Below, in pieces: positions 10,461 through 20,773 of a DNA stretch of 64,000 nucleotides. The notes below the pieces were generated by a model. The model made no database searches. It was not told the DNA's origin and saw nothing but the letters and a program-made list of their open reading frames with translations. Every line of letters starts with the position of its first letter. Position 1 is the stretch's first letter. The DNA is taken from positions 4,526,001 to 4,590,000 of the forward strand of contig NZ_FNSA01000003.1 in the NCBI RefSeq assembly GCF_900104775.1. The letters are read 5' to 3'. Source of the stretch: Tsukamurella tyrosinosolvens (GTDB lineage: Bacteria > Actinomycetota > Actinomycetes > Mycobacteriales > Mycobacteriaceae). The position numbers and the translations under genes are program-made.

Positions 10461-11545
10461 TTGGCCCCCTTGAGGTTCTGGCGGACGAGGAGATAGACGA
10501 GGAACGGGCCGCCGACGGCGGCGGTGATGATGCCCACGGGCAGCGCGACGGAGAACATCGTGCGGGCGGCGAGGTCGGCGCAGGACAGGAGCGCCGCGCC
10601 CATGAGCGCCGACGGGATCAGCGGCGGCGTGGGCAGCCGGGTGAGGCGCATCGCGAGCTGAGGCGAGACGAAGGCGATGAAGCCGATCGGCCCGGCGGCG
10701 GCGACGCCGGCGGAGGCGAGCAGCACCGAAGCGATGAGCAGCACCGCACGGTTGCGGCCGAGACGCACGCCGAGGCCGAGGGCCACGTCGTCGCCGAGCT
10801 GGACGGCCCGCAGCGGGAAGGCCGCGGCGAGCGCGAGCGCCGCGGCGGGCGCACCGAGGCCGACCGCGGTCCACACGTCCGACCAGTCGCGGCTCTCGAG
10901 CGAGCCGACCAGCCAGGTCTGCGCGCGGGCCACGTCGCGGATGTCGGCGCGCACCAGCATCCAGTCGACGAGCGCGCGCATGAGGAACGTGATGGCGATG
11001 CCGACGAGGATCAGCCGCATGCCGTCGACGCCGCCGCGGACGGCGAGGAGGTAGACCAGCCCGCCGGTGAGGAGGCCGCCGGTGACCGCGACGACGGGCA
11101 GCCCGACGTCGTTGTTGAGGGTGGCCGCGAGGGTGCCGGTCGAGGTGACGAGGAAGACGGCGGCCACGCCCGCGCCGGCGGTGACGCCGAGGATGTCGGG
11201 GCTGGCCAGCGGGTTCCGCGCGATCGACTGGACGATGGCGCCGGACATGCCGAGAGCCGCGCCGACGAGGAGCCCGACGAGGGCGCGCGGCATGCGCAGC
11301 TCCATGACGATGAAGTGCGTCGTGGAGTCGCCGGTGCCGACGAGGGCCTGGAGGACCTCGCCGAAGGTCATCGGGAAGGCGCCGAGGCGGATGCTCGCGC
11401 AGAAGGCGACGAACGCGACCAGCGCGAGGAACAGGGTGACGGCCACGGGCCACGGCCGCCACACGAAGGAGACGACGTTCCCGAACCGCAGGCCCGGCCG
11501 GATGGGCGGCCTCTGCTCGTCGACCGTGTCGAGGGTGGTGCTCAT
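10457..11545 (-). CDS. Ferric-siderophore ABC transporter permease (FecCD family), second subunit
   Basis: This 362-residue inner-membrane permease of the FecCD/BtuC family has about ten helices. Diagnostic stretches are LRMPRALVGLLVGAALGMSG, IVQSIARNPLASPDILGV, and GFIAFVSPQLAMRLTR, which docks the ATPase. The ATG at 11545 overlaps the end of the other permease by 4 bp. It probably forms a heterodimer with that permease and works with the divergent binding lipoprotein. Confidence 0.92.
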   Translation of the reverse strand: MSTTLDTVDEQRPPIRPGLRFGNVVSFVWRPWPVAVTLFLALVAFVAFCASIRLGAFPMTFGEVLQALVGTGDSTTHFIVMELRMPRALVGLLVGAALGMSGAIVQSIARNPLASPDILGVTAGAGVAAVFLVTSTGTLAATLNNDVGLPVVAVTGGLLTGGLVYLLAVRGGVDGMRLILVGIAITFLMRALVDWMLVRADIRDVARAQTWLVGSLESRDWSDVWTAVGLGAPAAALALAAAFPLRAVQLGDDVALGLGVRLGRNRAVLLIASVLLASAGVAAAGPIGFIAFVSPQLAMRLTRLPTPPLIPSALMGAALLSCADLAARTMFSVALPVGIITAAVGGPFLVYLLVRQNLKGAK

Positions 11546-12645
11546 ACCTTGACCGCCTTCCGCCACCAGACGAGAGCCACGAAGAAGGGCGCGCCGAAGA
11601 GCGCCACGACGATGCCGACCTCGAGCTCGCCGGGCCGCGCGACCACGCGGCCCACGATGTCGGCGGCCAGCAGCAGCCAGGCGCCCATGAGCGCCGAGTA
11701 GGGCAGCAGCCAGCGGTAGTCGGGGCCGGTGAAGTAGCGCACGATGTGCGGCACCATGAGCCCGAGGAAGGAGATGCTGCCGCAGGCCGCGGTGGCACCG
11801 CCGACGAGCAGGGTCACGGACGCGATGCCGACGGTGCGCGCGAGACCGATGTTCAGGCCCAGGCCCTTCGCGACGTCGTCGCCCATGTTGAGCAGGTTCA
11901 CGGCCGGTCCGTTGGCGAGCGCGAGGAGCATGCCGAGGGCGATGAACGGCACGACCACGCCGATCACGTCGAAGCCGCGACCGACCACGGCGCCGGCGTT
12001 CCAGAACCGGAGGGTGTCGAGCGAGGCGTTGTCGCTGAGCGCGATCGCGGAGGTCATCGAACTGAGGAACATCGCCACGCCCATGCCGGCGAGCACCAGG
12101 GTCAGCGGGGAGCCGACCCCGCGCCCCAGGCTGGAGAGCCCGAACACGAGGATCGCCGTGAGCGCGGTGCCGAGGAAGGCGAACCAGACGTACTGGATCG
12201 GCTGGGTGAGGCCGCCGAGGAAGGTCGCGCAGACCACGGCGAACGCGGCGCCCTGGGTGAGGCCGAGGAAGCCGGGATCGGCGACGGGATTGCGGGTGTG
12301 CCCCTGGATCAGCGCGCCGGCGAGCGCCAGCGCCGCGCCGGCGATGAGCGCCAGCAGGGTCCGCGGCACGCGCAGCGTCTGGATGATGATCGCGGCCTGG
12401 TTCAGCTCGGGATCCGCGGGATTCGGCCCGGTGGTGTAGTCGTGCCACAGGCCGTCCCACACCAGCGAGGGTGCGAGGCTGCGGGAGCCGATCGCGAGCG
12501 AGGCGATCACGGTCACCGCCAGCAGCACGAGCAGCAGGACCAGCCCGAACAGGCGGCGCTTGCGCCGAGCGGCGCCGGAGGTCGATTCCGGCCGCCCGGG
12601 CGGGGTGCCCCCGGACGGGGCCTCCTCAGTCGCAGATAGGGTCAC
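11542..12645 (-). CDS. Ferric-siderophore ABC transporter permease (FecCD family), first subunit
   Basis: This 367-residue FecCD-type permease is first in the importer operon. It shows QTLRVPRTLLALIAGAALAL, IQGHTRNPVADPGFLGLT and SFLGLMVPHIVRYFTGPDYR. The start GTG 12645 was chosen because it directly follows the iron box and promoter region; the same frame runs far upstream into the divergent gene but without family similarity. The operon is divergent from the binding protein across a 43-bp gap holding a DtxR/IdeR-like site, so both sides are probably repressed by iron. Confidence 0.9.
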   Translation of the reverse strand: MTLSATEEAPSGGTPPGRPESTSGAARRKRRLFGLVLLLVLLAVTVIASLAIGSRSLAPSLVWDGLWHDYTTGPNPADPELNQAAIIIQTLRVPRTLLALIAGAALALAGALIQGHTRNPVADPGFLGLTQGAAFAVVCATFLGGLTQPIQYVWFAFLGTALTAILVFGLSSLGRGVGSPLTLVLAGMGVAMFLSSMTSAIALSDNASLDTLRFWNAGAVVGRGFDVIGVVVPFIALGMLLALANGPAVNLLNMGDDVAKGLGLNIGLARTVGIASVTLLVGGATAACGSISFLGLMVPHIVRYFTGPDYRWLLPYSALMGAWLLLAADIVGRVVARPGELEVGIVVALFGAPFFVALVWWRKAVKV

Positions 12646-12650
12646 AACCG

Positions 12651-12669
12651 TAATGATAGGCTGCCCTTC
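12651..12669. promoter_or_regulatory. DtxR/IdeR-type iron box
   Basis: TAATGATAGGCTGCCCTTC matches the 19-bp actinobacterial iron-repressor consensus (TWAGGTWAGSCTWACCTWA) at about 14 of 19 positions, including the central TAGGCT. It sits in the 43-bp gap between the divergent permease and binding-protein starts, where one bound repressor would shut both promoters when iron is plentiful. Confidence 0.7.
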
Positions 12670-12688
12670 ATTCCAAGGAAGGGGCGGT

Positions 12689-13615
12689 ATGCGTCTGGTC
12701 TCGGCAATGCTCGCGGTTCTGCTCTCGTTCGCCCTCGCGGCGTGCGGGTCGGGCTCCGATTCGAGCTCGGCGAGCGAGGCGCCGGCCGCGCCCCAGCGGG
12801 TGGCCTCGCTGGGCCTGGGCGACGTGGACACGCTCCTCGCGCTCGGCGTGGTGCCGGTGATCGTCGCGCCGTGGGCGCAGGACGCCAAGGAGCCCGTCGG
12901 CGAGTGGGCGAAGCCGCTGCTGCAGGGCAAGAACCCGCAGATGCTGCTGGGCACCGGCACCGAGCTGGACACCAAGGCCATCGAGACCCTCGCCGCGTCC
13001 AAGCCCGACGTGATCGTCGCCGTGAACTCCGGTTTCGACGACGCCACCTTCTCGCGCCTCGAGGCGATCGCGCCCGTGATCCGACGGCCCGCGCAGTTCT
13101 CCGCCTGGGGCGTGCCCTGGGAGGACCAGGTCCGCGCGATCGCCGGCGGGGTCGGCCGGGCGGCGCAGGGCGACGCGCTGGTCACCAAGACGCAGGCGAC
13201 GATCCGCCGGACCCAGGAGCAGCACCCGCAGTACCGCGGGAAGACGGCCGCCACCGTCCTGCCCAAGTCCGACGGGGGCTTCTACGCCTACGCCACCAGC
13301 GACGGCCGCGGCCAGGTGCTGACGATGCTCGGCTTCACCCTGCCCGAGGCGGTGTCCTCGCTGATCCCCACCGGGAAGTTCTTCGCCGAGATCCCCGCCG
13401 AGCGCGTGAACGTCCTCGACCTCGACGCGCTCGTCTACCTCGACTACGGCACCAAGGTCGCCGAGGACACCGCGTTCCGCTCCCTCGCCGTGAGCCGCGA
13501 GAACCGGGTCACGACCATCGACCGCACCATCGGCAACGCCATGTCGATGCCGAACCCGGTGACCATCGAGTGGGTGCTCCAGCAGTTGCCCCCGCGGCTC
13601 CCCGCCTTCGCCTGA
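12689..13615 (+). CDS. Iron-siderophore-binding lipoprotein
   Basis: This 308-residue substrate-binding protein of the TroA/FepB (PBP2) fold has a signal peptide with lipobox LAAC (Cys at about residue 19). The body follows the siderophore-binder pattern: APQRVASLGLGDVDTLLALG, then ALAASKPDVIVAVNSG-like text (ETLAASKPDVIVAVNSGFDD), and a C-terminal SLIPTGKFFAEIPAERVNVL segment. It starts at ATG 12689 after AAGGAAGGGG. It delivers substrate to the divergent FecCD-type permeases. The particular siderophore cannot be told from sequence. Confidence 0.9.
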   Translation: MRLVSAMLAVLLSFALAACGSGSDSSSASEAPAAPQRVASLGLGDVDTLLALGVVPVIVAPWAQDAKEPVGEWAKPLLQGKNPQMLLGTGTELDTKAIETLAASKPDVIVAVNSGFDDATFSRLEAIAPVIRRPAQFSAWGVPWEDQVRAIAGGVGRAAQGDALVTKTQATIRRTQEQHPQYRGKTAATVLPKSDGGFYAYATSDGRGQVLTMLGFTLPEAVSSLIPTGKFFAEIPAERVNVLDLDALVYLDYGTKVAEDTAFRSLAVSRENRVTTIDRTIGNAMSMPNPVTIEWVLQQLPPRLPAFA

Positions 13616-13637
13616 CCGCCTGACCGCCCGCCCGGGA

Positions 13638-15197
13638 TCAGCTCGTGGCCAGGAACATCCACGTCGGCTGGTTGCGGCCCCGGAGCACCTCGGTCGGCCC
13701 CTCGCGCCAGTGCCGCCGCTCGGCGGGCTCGGCGGCGTCGAAGGCCGAGCCGGACGCCCACGGCACCGTCGGGTCCGCCTTGGCGTAGGTCGAGAGCCGG
13801 GCGGCCTCGTTGACGGGGTCGCCGATCACGGTGTACTCGAAGCGATCCGCGGCGCCGACGTATCCCGCGACGACGGTGCCGTACGTGACGCCGCAGCCCG
13901 CGCGGACCTCGGGCACCTCGCGGGCGAGGCGCCGCATCATGGCCCGCGACGCCGAGAGCGCGGCGCCCGCGGGGTCGGTCAGCGGGGCTGGCGCGCCGAA
14001 GATCGCGAGCACCGCGTCGCCCTCGAACTTGTTGACCAGGCCCCCGCGGCTGTTCACCTCCGCGACGACGACACCGCAGAACCGGTTGAGGATCTGCACG
14101 ACCTCGGCGGCGGGACGCTCGGCGGCGAGGGCGGTGGAGCCGACGAGGTCGATGAAGATCACGGCGACGGTCTGCTCGACGCCGCCCAGCTCGGGTTCGC
14201 TCTCGATGGTGGCGCGGGCGACCTGCTCCCCCACTTGCCGGGCGTAGAGGTCGCGCACGCGCTCCCGCTCGCGCAGGCCCGCGGCCATGGCGTTGAACCC
14301 GGACTGCAGGTCCCCCAGCGACGTCCCGTCGTAGACCACGACCTCGGTGTCGTAGCGGCCCTCGGACACGCGGCGCATGCCGGTGGTCACGCTCTTCACC
14401 GGCGCGGAGACCCGCGAGGACGAGAGCAGGTTGAAGGTCATGCCGGAGAAGAAGCCGCCGGCCGCGAGGGCGCACATGCTCACCGCGATACCGGGCACCG
14501 TGGCGGCGGGCTCGAACAGTGCGAACAGCGCGACGGTGATGACGCCGAGGAAGGGCAGCCCCGAGCCGAGCAGCCACAGCCGCAGCGACCGGCCCTGCAG
14601 GCTCTGGTGCCGCGGCTCCGGACGGGTGACTTGCAGTGCGATCGCCGTGACCGGGCGCATGCTGAACTCCGTGAGGACCCGCACGACGCCCGAGGTCATG
14701 AGGCCGGCACCGAGGACGACGAGCGAGACCTTCGGCACCAGATCCATGTCGACGCGGCCGTACAACCAGCCGAACAGGATCGCCGCGCACAGCCAGGCGA
14801 GCATCTCGAACCAGTACAGGCGCCGCGGCAGGGCCAGCGCATCGGCGGCCTCCTGCTGCGTCGGCGGGTCCTCGCCGCCGGTCCACCGCAGCGAACGGTA
14901 GACCAGCCAGAAGGTGTAGAGGTGCCCCATGACGAGCCCCGCGGCGATGTACGACGGCACGGCCACGGTGTTGACGGTCTGCAACTCGGGCCGCTGCACG
15001 GAGGGCTCGGGGATGCCCACCACGATGAGCATGGCAGCGAAGCCGCCGCCCAGGAGCGTCGCGGCCGACGAGCTGAACGCGATCAGCGCGACGGTGCGGG
15101 TCCTGCGCTCCCGGGCGCCCTCGGTGCGGGTGCCGAGGAGCGGGGAGCCGTAATCGGCCCCGTCGCCCTCGATCCCGACCGCGCGCCCGAGGGGCAT
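13638..15197 (-). CDS. Membrane adenylate cyclase with HAMP domain (class III)
   Basis: This 519-residue protein has about six transmembrane helices, a HAMP linker after the last helix (SAPVKSVTTGMRRVSEGRYD, about residues 265-315), and a C-terminal class III cyclase domain. Catalytic residues look complete: metal Asp in VIFIDLVGST, VNKFEGDAVLAIFG, and FEYTVIGDPVNEAARLS with the transition-state Asn and Arg. The layout matches the mycobacterial Rv1318c/Rv1319c/Rv1320c/Rv3645 group, so cAMP is the likely product. Its ATG overlaps the ackA stop by one base, so it may be translated with the acetate genes. No such gene lies at this position in M. tuberculosis. Confidence 0.9.
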   Translation of the reverse strand: MPLGRAVGIEGDGADYGSPLLGTRTEGARERRTRTVALIAFSSSAATLLGGGFAAMLIVVGIPEPSVQRPELQTVNTVAVPSYIAAGLVMGHLYTFWLVYRSLRWTGGEDPPTQQEAADALALPRRLYWFEMLAWLCAAILFGWLYGRVDMDLVPKVSLVVLGAGLMTSGVVRVLTEFSMRPVTAIALQVTRPEPRHQSLQGRSLRLWLLGSGLPFLGVITVALFALFEPAATVPGIAVSMCALAAGGFFSGMTFNLLSSSRVSAPVKSVTTGMRRVSEGRYDTEVVVYDGTSLGDLQSGFNAMAAGLRERERVRDLYARQVGEQVARATIESEPELGGVEQTVAVIFIDLVGSTALAAERPAAEVVQILNRFCGVVVAEVNSRGGLVNKFEGDAVLAIFGAPAPLTDPAGAALSASRAMMRRLAREVPEVRAGCGVTYGTVVAGYVGAADRFEYTVIGDPVNEAARLSTYAKADPTVPWASGSAFDAAEPAERRHWREGPTEVLRGRNQPTWMFLATS

Positions 15198-16354
15198 CAG
15201 AGTGCCGCTGCCTCGCGGGCGATCGCCAGCTCCTCGTTGGTCGGGACCACGAGCACGGCCACGGGGGCCTCGTCCGGCGAGATGCGGGTGGGCTCGGTGA
15301 CGCGACCGGTGTTGCGCGCGGGATCGACGACGATGCCGAAGCGCTCCAGTCCGGCGAGGGCGTCGGCCCGCACCTGCGCGGCGTTCTCGCCGACACCGGC
15401 GGTGAAGGTGATCGCGTCGGCCCCGCCGAGGTCGACGAGGTAGGCACCGATGTAGCGGCGGAGGCGGTGGATGTACACGTCGTAGGCGAGCTTCGCGTGC
15501 TCGTCGCCCTGCTCGATGAGGGCGCCCAGCGCGCGGAAGTCGTTCTCCCCGGCGAGGCCCTTGAGCCCGGAGCGGCGGTTGAGCAGGTCGTCGATCTGGT
15601 CGATGCTCATGCCGAGCGAGCGGCCCAGGTGCAGTACCAGTCCCGGGTCGACGTCGCCGCTGCGGGTGCCCATGACGAGGCCCTCGAGCGGCGTCAGGCC
15701 CATCGACGTGTCGACGGCGCGGCCGCCGCGGACCGCCGAGGCGGAGGCGCCGTTGCCCAGGTGCAGCACGATCTGGTCCACCTCGGACGTCGGCCGGCCG
15801 AGGAAGGCCGCGGCCTGCTGCGAGACGTACTCGTGCGACGTGCCGTGGAAACCGTAGCGGCGCAGTGCGTGCTCGGCGGCGAGCTCCCGGTCGATCGCGT
15901 ACGTGGCGGCCGCGGGCGGGAGGTCGAAGAAGAAGGCGGTGTCGAACACCGCCACCTGCTTCACCCCCGGCAGCAGCTCCCGCGCCACCTCGATACCCTG
16001 CGCGTTCGCCGGGTTGTGCAGCGGCGCCAGCGAACTGAGGCGCCGGATCTCGGCGAGCACGTGATCGTCGATGAGCGTGGGCGAGTGGAAGGAGCGGCCG
16101 CCGTGCACGACCCGGTGGCCGACGGCGGCGATCCCGGCCGGGCTGCCGGCACCGTCGGTGAGGTCGAGCCCGCGGCCGGCGAACTCCTCGAAGACCTGCC
16201 GCAGCGCGGCCTTGTGGTCGGGCACCTCGGTCTCGCCGATCCGCTCGACGATGCCGCCGTGCACCACCTCACCCGTCTCCGGGTGCAGCAGTTGGTACTT
16301 CAGCGACGACGAGCCGGAGTTGAGGACCAGGACGGTTCCCGCGACGGCGCTCAT
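15197..16354 (-). CDS. ackA: Acetate kinase AckA
   Basis: AckA interconverts acetyl phosphate and acetate with ATP. It has 385 residues, the same length as the M. tuberculosis protein. Motifs include [77 protein letters not shown] and FTAGVGENA. The ATG at 16354 overlaps the pta stop by 4 bp. It forms the standard pta-ackA pair, here followed by an overlapping cyclase gene. Confidence 0.97.
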   Translation of the reverse strand: MSAVAGTVLVLNSGSSSLKYQLLHPETGEVVHGGIVERIGETEVPDHKAALRQVFEEFAGRGLDLTDGAGSPAGIAAVGHRVVHGGRSFHSPTLIDDHVLAEIRRLSSLAPLHNPANAQGIEVARELLPGVKQVAVFDTAFFFDLPPAAATYAIDRELAAEHALRRYGFHGTSHEYVSQQAAAFLGRPTSEVDQIVLHLGNGASASAVRGGRAVDTSMGLTPLEGLVMGTRSGDVDPGLVLHLGRSLGMSIDQIDDLLNRRSGLKGLAGENDFRALGALIEQGDEHAKLAYDVYIHRLRRYIGAYLVDLGGADAITFTAGVGENAAQVRADALAGLERFGIVVDPARNTGRVTEPTRISPDEAPVAVLVVPTNEELAIAREAAAL

Positions 16355-18474
16355 GCCCGCCCCTCTCCCGCGGCGCGCTCCGCCGCGAAGGCCTGGGCCT
16401 GGATCGCGGTGATGGCGACGGTGTTGACGATGTCCTCGACCAGCGCGCCGCGCGAGAGGTCGTTGATCGGGGCGTTGAGGCCCTGCAGCACCGGGCCGAT
16501 CGCGACGGCGCCTGCGGAGCGCTGGACGGCCTTGTAGGTGTTGTTGCCCGTGTTCAGGTCGGGGAAGACCAGCACCGTGGCCTTGCCGGCGACCGCGGAG
16601 TCGGGCATCTTCGACGCGGCGACACCGGGATCGACGGCCGCGTCGTACTGGATCGGGCCCTCCACCAACAGTTCCGGCGATCGCTCGCGGACGAGCGCGG
16701 TGGCGGCGCGCACCTTGTCGACGTCGGCGCCGGTGCCGGACTCGCCCGTCGAGTAGGAGAGCATCGCGACCCGCGGATCGATTCCGAACTGGGCGGCGGT
16801 CTGCGCCGAGGAGATGGCGATGTCGGCCAGCTGCGTCTCCGACGGGTCGGGCACCACGGCGCAGTCGCCGTAGGCGAGCACCTTGTCGGCCAGGCACATC
16901 AGGAAGATCGACGACACCGTCGAGACCCCCGGCTTGGTCTTGATGATCTCGAAGGACGGCCGGATGGTGTGCGCGGTGGTGTGCGCCGCGCCCGAGACCA
17001 TGCCGTCGGCCATGCCGAGATGCACCATCATCGTGCCGAAGTAGCTGACGTCCACCACGGCCTCGGCGGCGCGCTCGAGCGTCATCCCCTTGTGCTTGCG
17101 CAGCTCGTAGTAGGCCTGCGCGAACCTGTCGACGAGGTCGGTCGCGCGCTTGGGGTCGATCACGGCGGTGTTCCCGAGGTCGACGCCCAGCTCGGCGGCG
17201 CGGGCCCGCACGCGCGACTCCTGGCCGAGGATCGTCAGGTCGGCCACCTCGCGCTGCAGCAGGCGGCCGGCGGCGCGGAGGATGCGGTCGTCGCCGCCCT
17301 CGGGCAGCACGATGCGCTTGCGGTCGGCGCGGGCCCGGGCGATGAGGTTGTACTCGAACATCTGCGGGGTCACGACGCCCGGATTGGAGACCTGCAGGGC
17401 CTCCAGCAGCGCGTCCGAGACGACGTACTTCTCGGTGAGCGCGATCGCGAGGTCCACCTTGCGCTCCGAGCCGGGCCCCACGCGGCCGCGGGTCTTCGCC
17501 GCCAGCCGCGCCGTCTCGTACGTCCCGTGCTCGACGGCGATGATCGGCACGTTGGGCTTGAGGCCGTCGACCAGCGCCGCGGTCATCGGGTGCGGCATGT
17601 ACCCGCCGTTGAGGATGATCCCGGCCAGCGACGGGAAGCCGTTGGCCCGGTGCGCGGTGACCATCGCGAGCAGCACCTCCGAGCGGTCGCCCGCGGCGAT
17701 CACGGCCACGCCCTCAGTGATCCGCTCCAGGCTGTGCTCGGCGGTCATGCCCGCGACGAGCACGGACATGGCCTCGCGGGAGAGCAGCTCCGGGTCGCCC
17801 CAGAGAAGCTTGCCCTCCATCGCCTCCATCAGCTCGCCCATCGTGGGCGCGGTGAGCACCGGCTCCTCGGGCAGCACCCACACGGGCAGGCCGGTGTCGG
17901 CCTTGAGCGCCTCGCACACGGCCTCGAGCTGCTGCGGGGCACACCGGTTCGCGATGATCGACGCCGTGTGGGCGTGGTTGGCCCGGATCTCCGCCATCGA
18001 CTGCTCGGCGACGGCGACGACCTGCTCGGGCGTGCGGTCGAGCGCCTTCACGGCGAGCAGGATCGACGAGCCCAGGTTGGCGGCGATGCGTGCGTTGAAC
18101 GACAGCTCCGTCGGCGTGGTCACGTCCGTGTAGTCGGAGCCCAGCACCAGCACGAAGTCGCACTTGTCCGAGACGGCGTGGAACCGGTTCACGATCTCGG
18201 CGATCGCGGCGTCCGGATCCTCGTGCACCTGCTCGTAACTGACGCCGACGCACTCCTCGTAGTCGAGCTCGGCCGTGGCCTGCTCGATGAGCAACTCGAG
18301 GATGTAGTCGCGCTGCTCGCCCGTCGAGCGGGGGATCGGCCGGAACACGCCGATCGTCCACCCGGTGGACGTGAGGAGATTCATCGCGCCGAGCGCGATG
18401 GTGGACTTGCCCGTGTCGCCCTCGGGGGAGGCGATGTAGATGCTGGTCGTCTTCGGTGCTCGATCCGCGGCCAT
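16351..18474 (-). CDS. pta: Phosphate acetyltransferase Pta (long form)
   Basis: Pta converts acetyl-CoA and phosphate to acetyl phosphate. The 707-residue long form has an N-terminal P-loop/BioD-like domain ([16 protein letters not shown]), a central DRTGG domain ([10 protein letters not shown] region), and a C-terminal PTA_PTB catalytic domain from about residue 380 ([57 protein letters not shown]). The ATG at 18474 follows a GATAGTAA stretch by only a few bases, so the message may be nearly leaderless. It is coupled to ackA. Confidence 0.97.
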   Translation of the reverse strand: MAADRAPKTTSIYIASPEGDTGKSTIALGAMNLLTSTGWTIGVFRPIPRSTGEQRDYILELLIEQATAELDYEECVGVSYEQVHEDPDAAIAEIVNRFHAVSDKCDFVLVLGSDYTDVTTPTELSFNARIAANLGSSILLAVKALDRTPEQVVAVAEQSMAEIRANHAHTASIIANRCAPQQLEAVCEALKADTGLPVWVLPEEPVLTAPTMGELMEAMEGKLLWGDPELLSREAMSVLVAGMTAEHSLERITEGVAVIAAGDRSEVLLAMVTAHRANGFPSLAGIILNGGYMPHPMTAALVDGLKPNVPIIAVEHGTYETARLAAKTRGRVGPGSERKVDLAIALTEKYVVSDALLEALQVSNPGVVTPQMFEYNLIARARADRKRIVLPEGGDDRILRAAGRLLQREVADLTILGQESRVRARAAELGVDLGNTAVIDPKRATDLVDRFAQAYYELRKHKGMTLERAAEAVVDVSYFGTMMVHLGMADGMVSGAAHTTAHTIRPSFEIIKTKPGVSTVSSIFLMCLADKVLAYGDCAVVPDPSETQLADIAISSAQTAAQFGIDPRVAMLSYSTGESGTGADVDKVRAATALVRERSPELLVEGPIQYDAAVDPGVAASKMPDSAVAGKATVLVFPDLNTGNNTYKAVQRSAGAVAIGPVLQGLNAPINDLSRGALVEDIVNTVAITAIQAQAFAAERAAGEGRA

Positions 18475-18498
18475 GGGGTTTACTATCGCAGCCGCGGC

Positions 18499-19509
18499 TC
18501 AGCCGAGCGCGCGCAGGCGGGGCTCGAGATCGCGCTGGAAGTTGTCCAGGAACCGACGCTGATCGTGGCCCGGGGCGTGGAAGACGAGGTGGTTGAGCCC
18601 GGCGTCGACGTACTGTTTCACGGCGGCCACTGCCTCGTCGGGATCGGAGGCGACGATCCACCGCTTGGCGACCTGCTCGATGGGCAGCTCGTCGGCGAGG
18701 CGCTCCATCTCGGCGCTCGAGTTCACCGAGTGCTTCTGCTCCGCGGTGAGCGAGAGCGGCGCCCAGAAGCGCGTGTTCTCCAGCGCCAGCTCGGGATCCG
18801 GGTCGTAGCTGATCTTGATCTCGATCATCTTGTCGAGCGCGTCGAAGTCGCGGCCCGCGAGGCCCGATCCCTCCTGTGCGGCCGGGATGAGCTTGTCGGT
18901 GTAGAGCTCCATGCCCTTGCCGGACGTGCAGATCATGCCGTCGCCCACGCGGCCCGCGTACTTGGCCACGACGGGGCCGCCCGCCGCGATGTACACCGGC
19001 ACCGGCTTCTCCGGGATGTCGAAGAGGACGGCATCCTTGGTGTGGTAGTAGTCGCCCTCGAAATTCGTGATCTCGCCGGACCACAGCTCGCGCATGAGCC
19101 GCACGGACTCGCGCAGCCGCGCGAAGCGCTCCTTGAACTCGGGCCACTCGCCCTGGAAGCCCGTGGCGTACTCGTTGAGCGCCTCGCCCGTGCCGGCGCC
19201 GAGGAAGATGCGGTCCGGGTACATGCACGCCATGCTCGCGAAGGCCTGCGCGATCACCGCGGGGTTGTAGCGGAACGTCGGCGTCATCACCGAGGTGCCG
19301 ATCTTCACCCGCTCGGTCCGCTCGCCGACGGCGGCCATCCAGGCGAGGGAGAACGGGGCGTGGCCGCCGTTCACGCGCCACGGCTGGAAGTGGTCGCTCA
19401 CCGCGACCGAGTCCATGCCCGCGGCCTCCGCCGCGACCGCGATCTCCACCAATTCGCGGGGCCCGAACTGCTCCGCCGATGCCTTGTACCCCAGCTGCAA
19501 CTTCGCCAT
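18499..19509 (-). CDS. fgd1: F420-dependent glucose-6-phosphate dehydrogenase
   Basis: FGD1 oxidises glucose-6-phosphate to 6-phosphogluconolactone while reducing coenzyme F420, the main source of F420H2 in mycobacteria and relatives. It is a luciferase-like TIM barrel. Near-diagnostic text is [55 protein letters not shown] and [19 protein letters not shown]. The ATG at 19509 (MAKLQLGYK) gives 336 residues, equal to the M. tuberculosis protein; an ATG three codons earlier at 19518 is an alternative. Neighbours pta-ackA match Rv0408-Rv0409. Confidence 0.96.
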   Translation of the reverse strand: MAKLQLGYKASAEQFGPRELVEIAVAAEAAGMDSVAVSDHFQPWRVNGGHAPFSLAWMAAVGERTERVKIGTSVMTPTFRYNPAVIAQAFASMACMYPDRIFLGAGTGEALNEYATGFQGEWPEFKERFARLRESVRLMRELWSGEITNFEGDYYHTKDAVLFDIPEKPVPVYIAAGGPVVAKYAGRVGDGMICTSGKGMELYTDKLIPAAQEGSGLAGRDFDALDKMIEIKISYDPDPELALENTRFWAPLSLTAEQKHSVNSSAEMERLADELPIEQVAKRWIVASDPDEAVAAVKQYVDAGLNHLVFHAPGHDQRRFLDNFQRDLEPRLRALG

Positions 19510-19594
19510 GTGACTCACACTACTGCGTCCGATCGGGCGCCGTGAGAGTGCGCGGCGACCTGGGAGTTCGCCGACGGTAACGGCGTTCGACCGC

Positions 19595-20503
19595 CTACCG
19601 GGCGGCGGGATCGTCGGCGCGGGAAGCGCCGTACTCGGTCTCGAAGACGCGGCCGTCCTTCGCCATCACCAGCCCGTAGGTGCTGACGATGACGGCGTCC
19701 GTGCGCGGGTCCTCCTTGTCGACGCCGCCGTACACCTGGGAGGCCTGGGTGTCGTCGAAGGTCTCGCCCCGCTCGGCGCCGCGGACGAGCACGTAGGAGC
19801 GCGCCGCGATCGCCTGCGCCTGCAGCGCGGCGACGCCGCCCTGGTCCGCCCAACCGGGCGAGTTCTCGACGGGGACCACGCTGCGGACGTAGTCCTCGAT
19901 GCCCACCACGTTGAGCACGTTGCCCCCGCGGGCCACGAGCTTGCCCCGGTAGCCCGCGTTGTCGCCGCAGAAGCGCAGGACCTGGTCCTTGGGGACCCCC
20001 TGGTCGGCCGTCAGCGGTCCGACGGTGCTGTCCGGCGCCTCGACGGTGCCGAGCACCTGCCCGCCGCAGCCCTGCCGGATCGTCGCGGTGGTCCCGTCGA
20101 TGCTGACGGCCTGCCCCGGCGCGACCTGCTTGCCCCCGACGAGGGCGCCGGCGGGCGCGAGCACGTCGACGCGGTTGCGCTCGCTGAGCCGGACGGTGAC
20201 CGGGAGCCCGGTGTGCACGGTCCCAAGGCTCGTGCCCGGGTAGTAGTAGGCCAGGATGCGCTGCGCGTCCCACCCCTGTTTGGCGTAGGTGAGCGCGCCG
20301 AGCTGACTCATGCCGCGGCCGTGGCCGCCGGAGGCGCCCGGGGCGACGTCGCCCGGTGCGTCGACCAGCGTCGTCTCGGGCAGGGCGCCCGTTCCCGCCA
20401 GGACTCCGCCGATGGCCAGGACGGGCACCGCCGCGACGAGCGCGGCGCGGGCGACACGACTGCGCCGCGACCGCCGGGGGCCGCCGTCGATCCACACGGG
20501 CAT
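19595..20503 (-). CDS. SpoIID/LytB-domain secreted or membrane-anchored protein
   Basis: This 302-residue protein has one N-terminal transmembrane or signal helix ([21 protein letters not shown]). The conserved SpoIID/LytB text follows: [32 protein letters not shown], then [20 protein letters not shown] and [16 protein letters not shown]. SpoIID proteins are peptidoglycan lytic transglycosylases acting on stripped glycan; Mycobacteriales members are not sporulation proteins and their role is poorly known. The start ATG 20503 is 8 nt after GAAGGAG; an upstream GTG at 20530 lacks such a site. The low-GC island begins shortly upstream. Confidence 0.85.
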   Translation of the reverse strand: MPVWIDGGPRRSRRSRVARAALVAAVPVLAIGGVLAGTGALPETTLVDAPGDVAPGASGGHGRGMSQLGALTYAKQGWDAQRILAYYYPGTSLGTVHTGLPVTVRLSERNRVDVLAPAGALVGGKQVAPGQAVSIDGTTATIRQGCGGQVLGTVEAPDSTVGPLTADQGVPKDQVLRFCGDNAGYRGKLVARGGNVLNVVGIEDYVRSVVPVENSPGWADQGGVAALQAQAIAARSYVLVRGAERGETFDDTQASQVYGGVDKEDPRTDAVIVSTYGLVMAKDGRVFETEYGASRADDPAAR

Positions 20504-20715
20504 CCTCGGGTCTCCTTCGTCGTCGGCCACGCAACGTGGGGCTGACGTGACTGTTGTGACTACTGAGACTCAAGTAAAGATCGAGGGTTGTCAAGCGCAG
20601 GACGTGGTCGGCGCGCCCAGGAACGCGTCGAGCCCGGATCGACACCACGACGCCAGCCGTCACGAGCCCACCGTGCGCATCCGAAACCCCATCGGCCGAC
20701 ACAAATTTCTACCTT

Positions 20716-20745
20716 TGTCACACAAAAGTGCCGCCTCCCTATTAA
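20716..20745 (+). promoter_or_regulatory. Putative promoter of the ATPase-HEPN island
   Basis: An AT-rich stretch carries TTGTCA (20716-20721) and TATTAA (20740-20745), 18-19 bp apart, ahead of the GTG start at 20774. It coincides with the abrupt drop in GC that marks the left edge of the island. Inferred from sequence only. Confidence 0.4.
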
Positions 20746-20773
20746 AATGGGGCCATCGGAGGATGGAGGACAG

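Noticed and set aside
20588-20773. An N-terminal extension of the island ATPase to 20588
   Set aside because: The extra 62 residues are Arg/Pro-rich, come from high-GC intergenic DNA, precede the likely promoter, and break similarity to the IF2 N-domain, which starts at the GTG at 20774.
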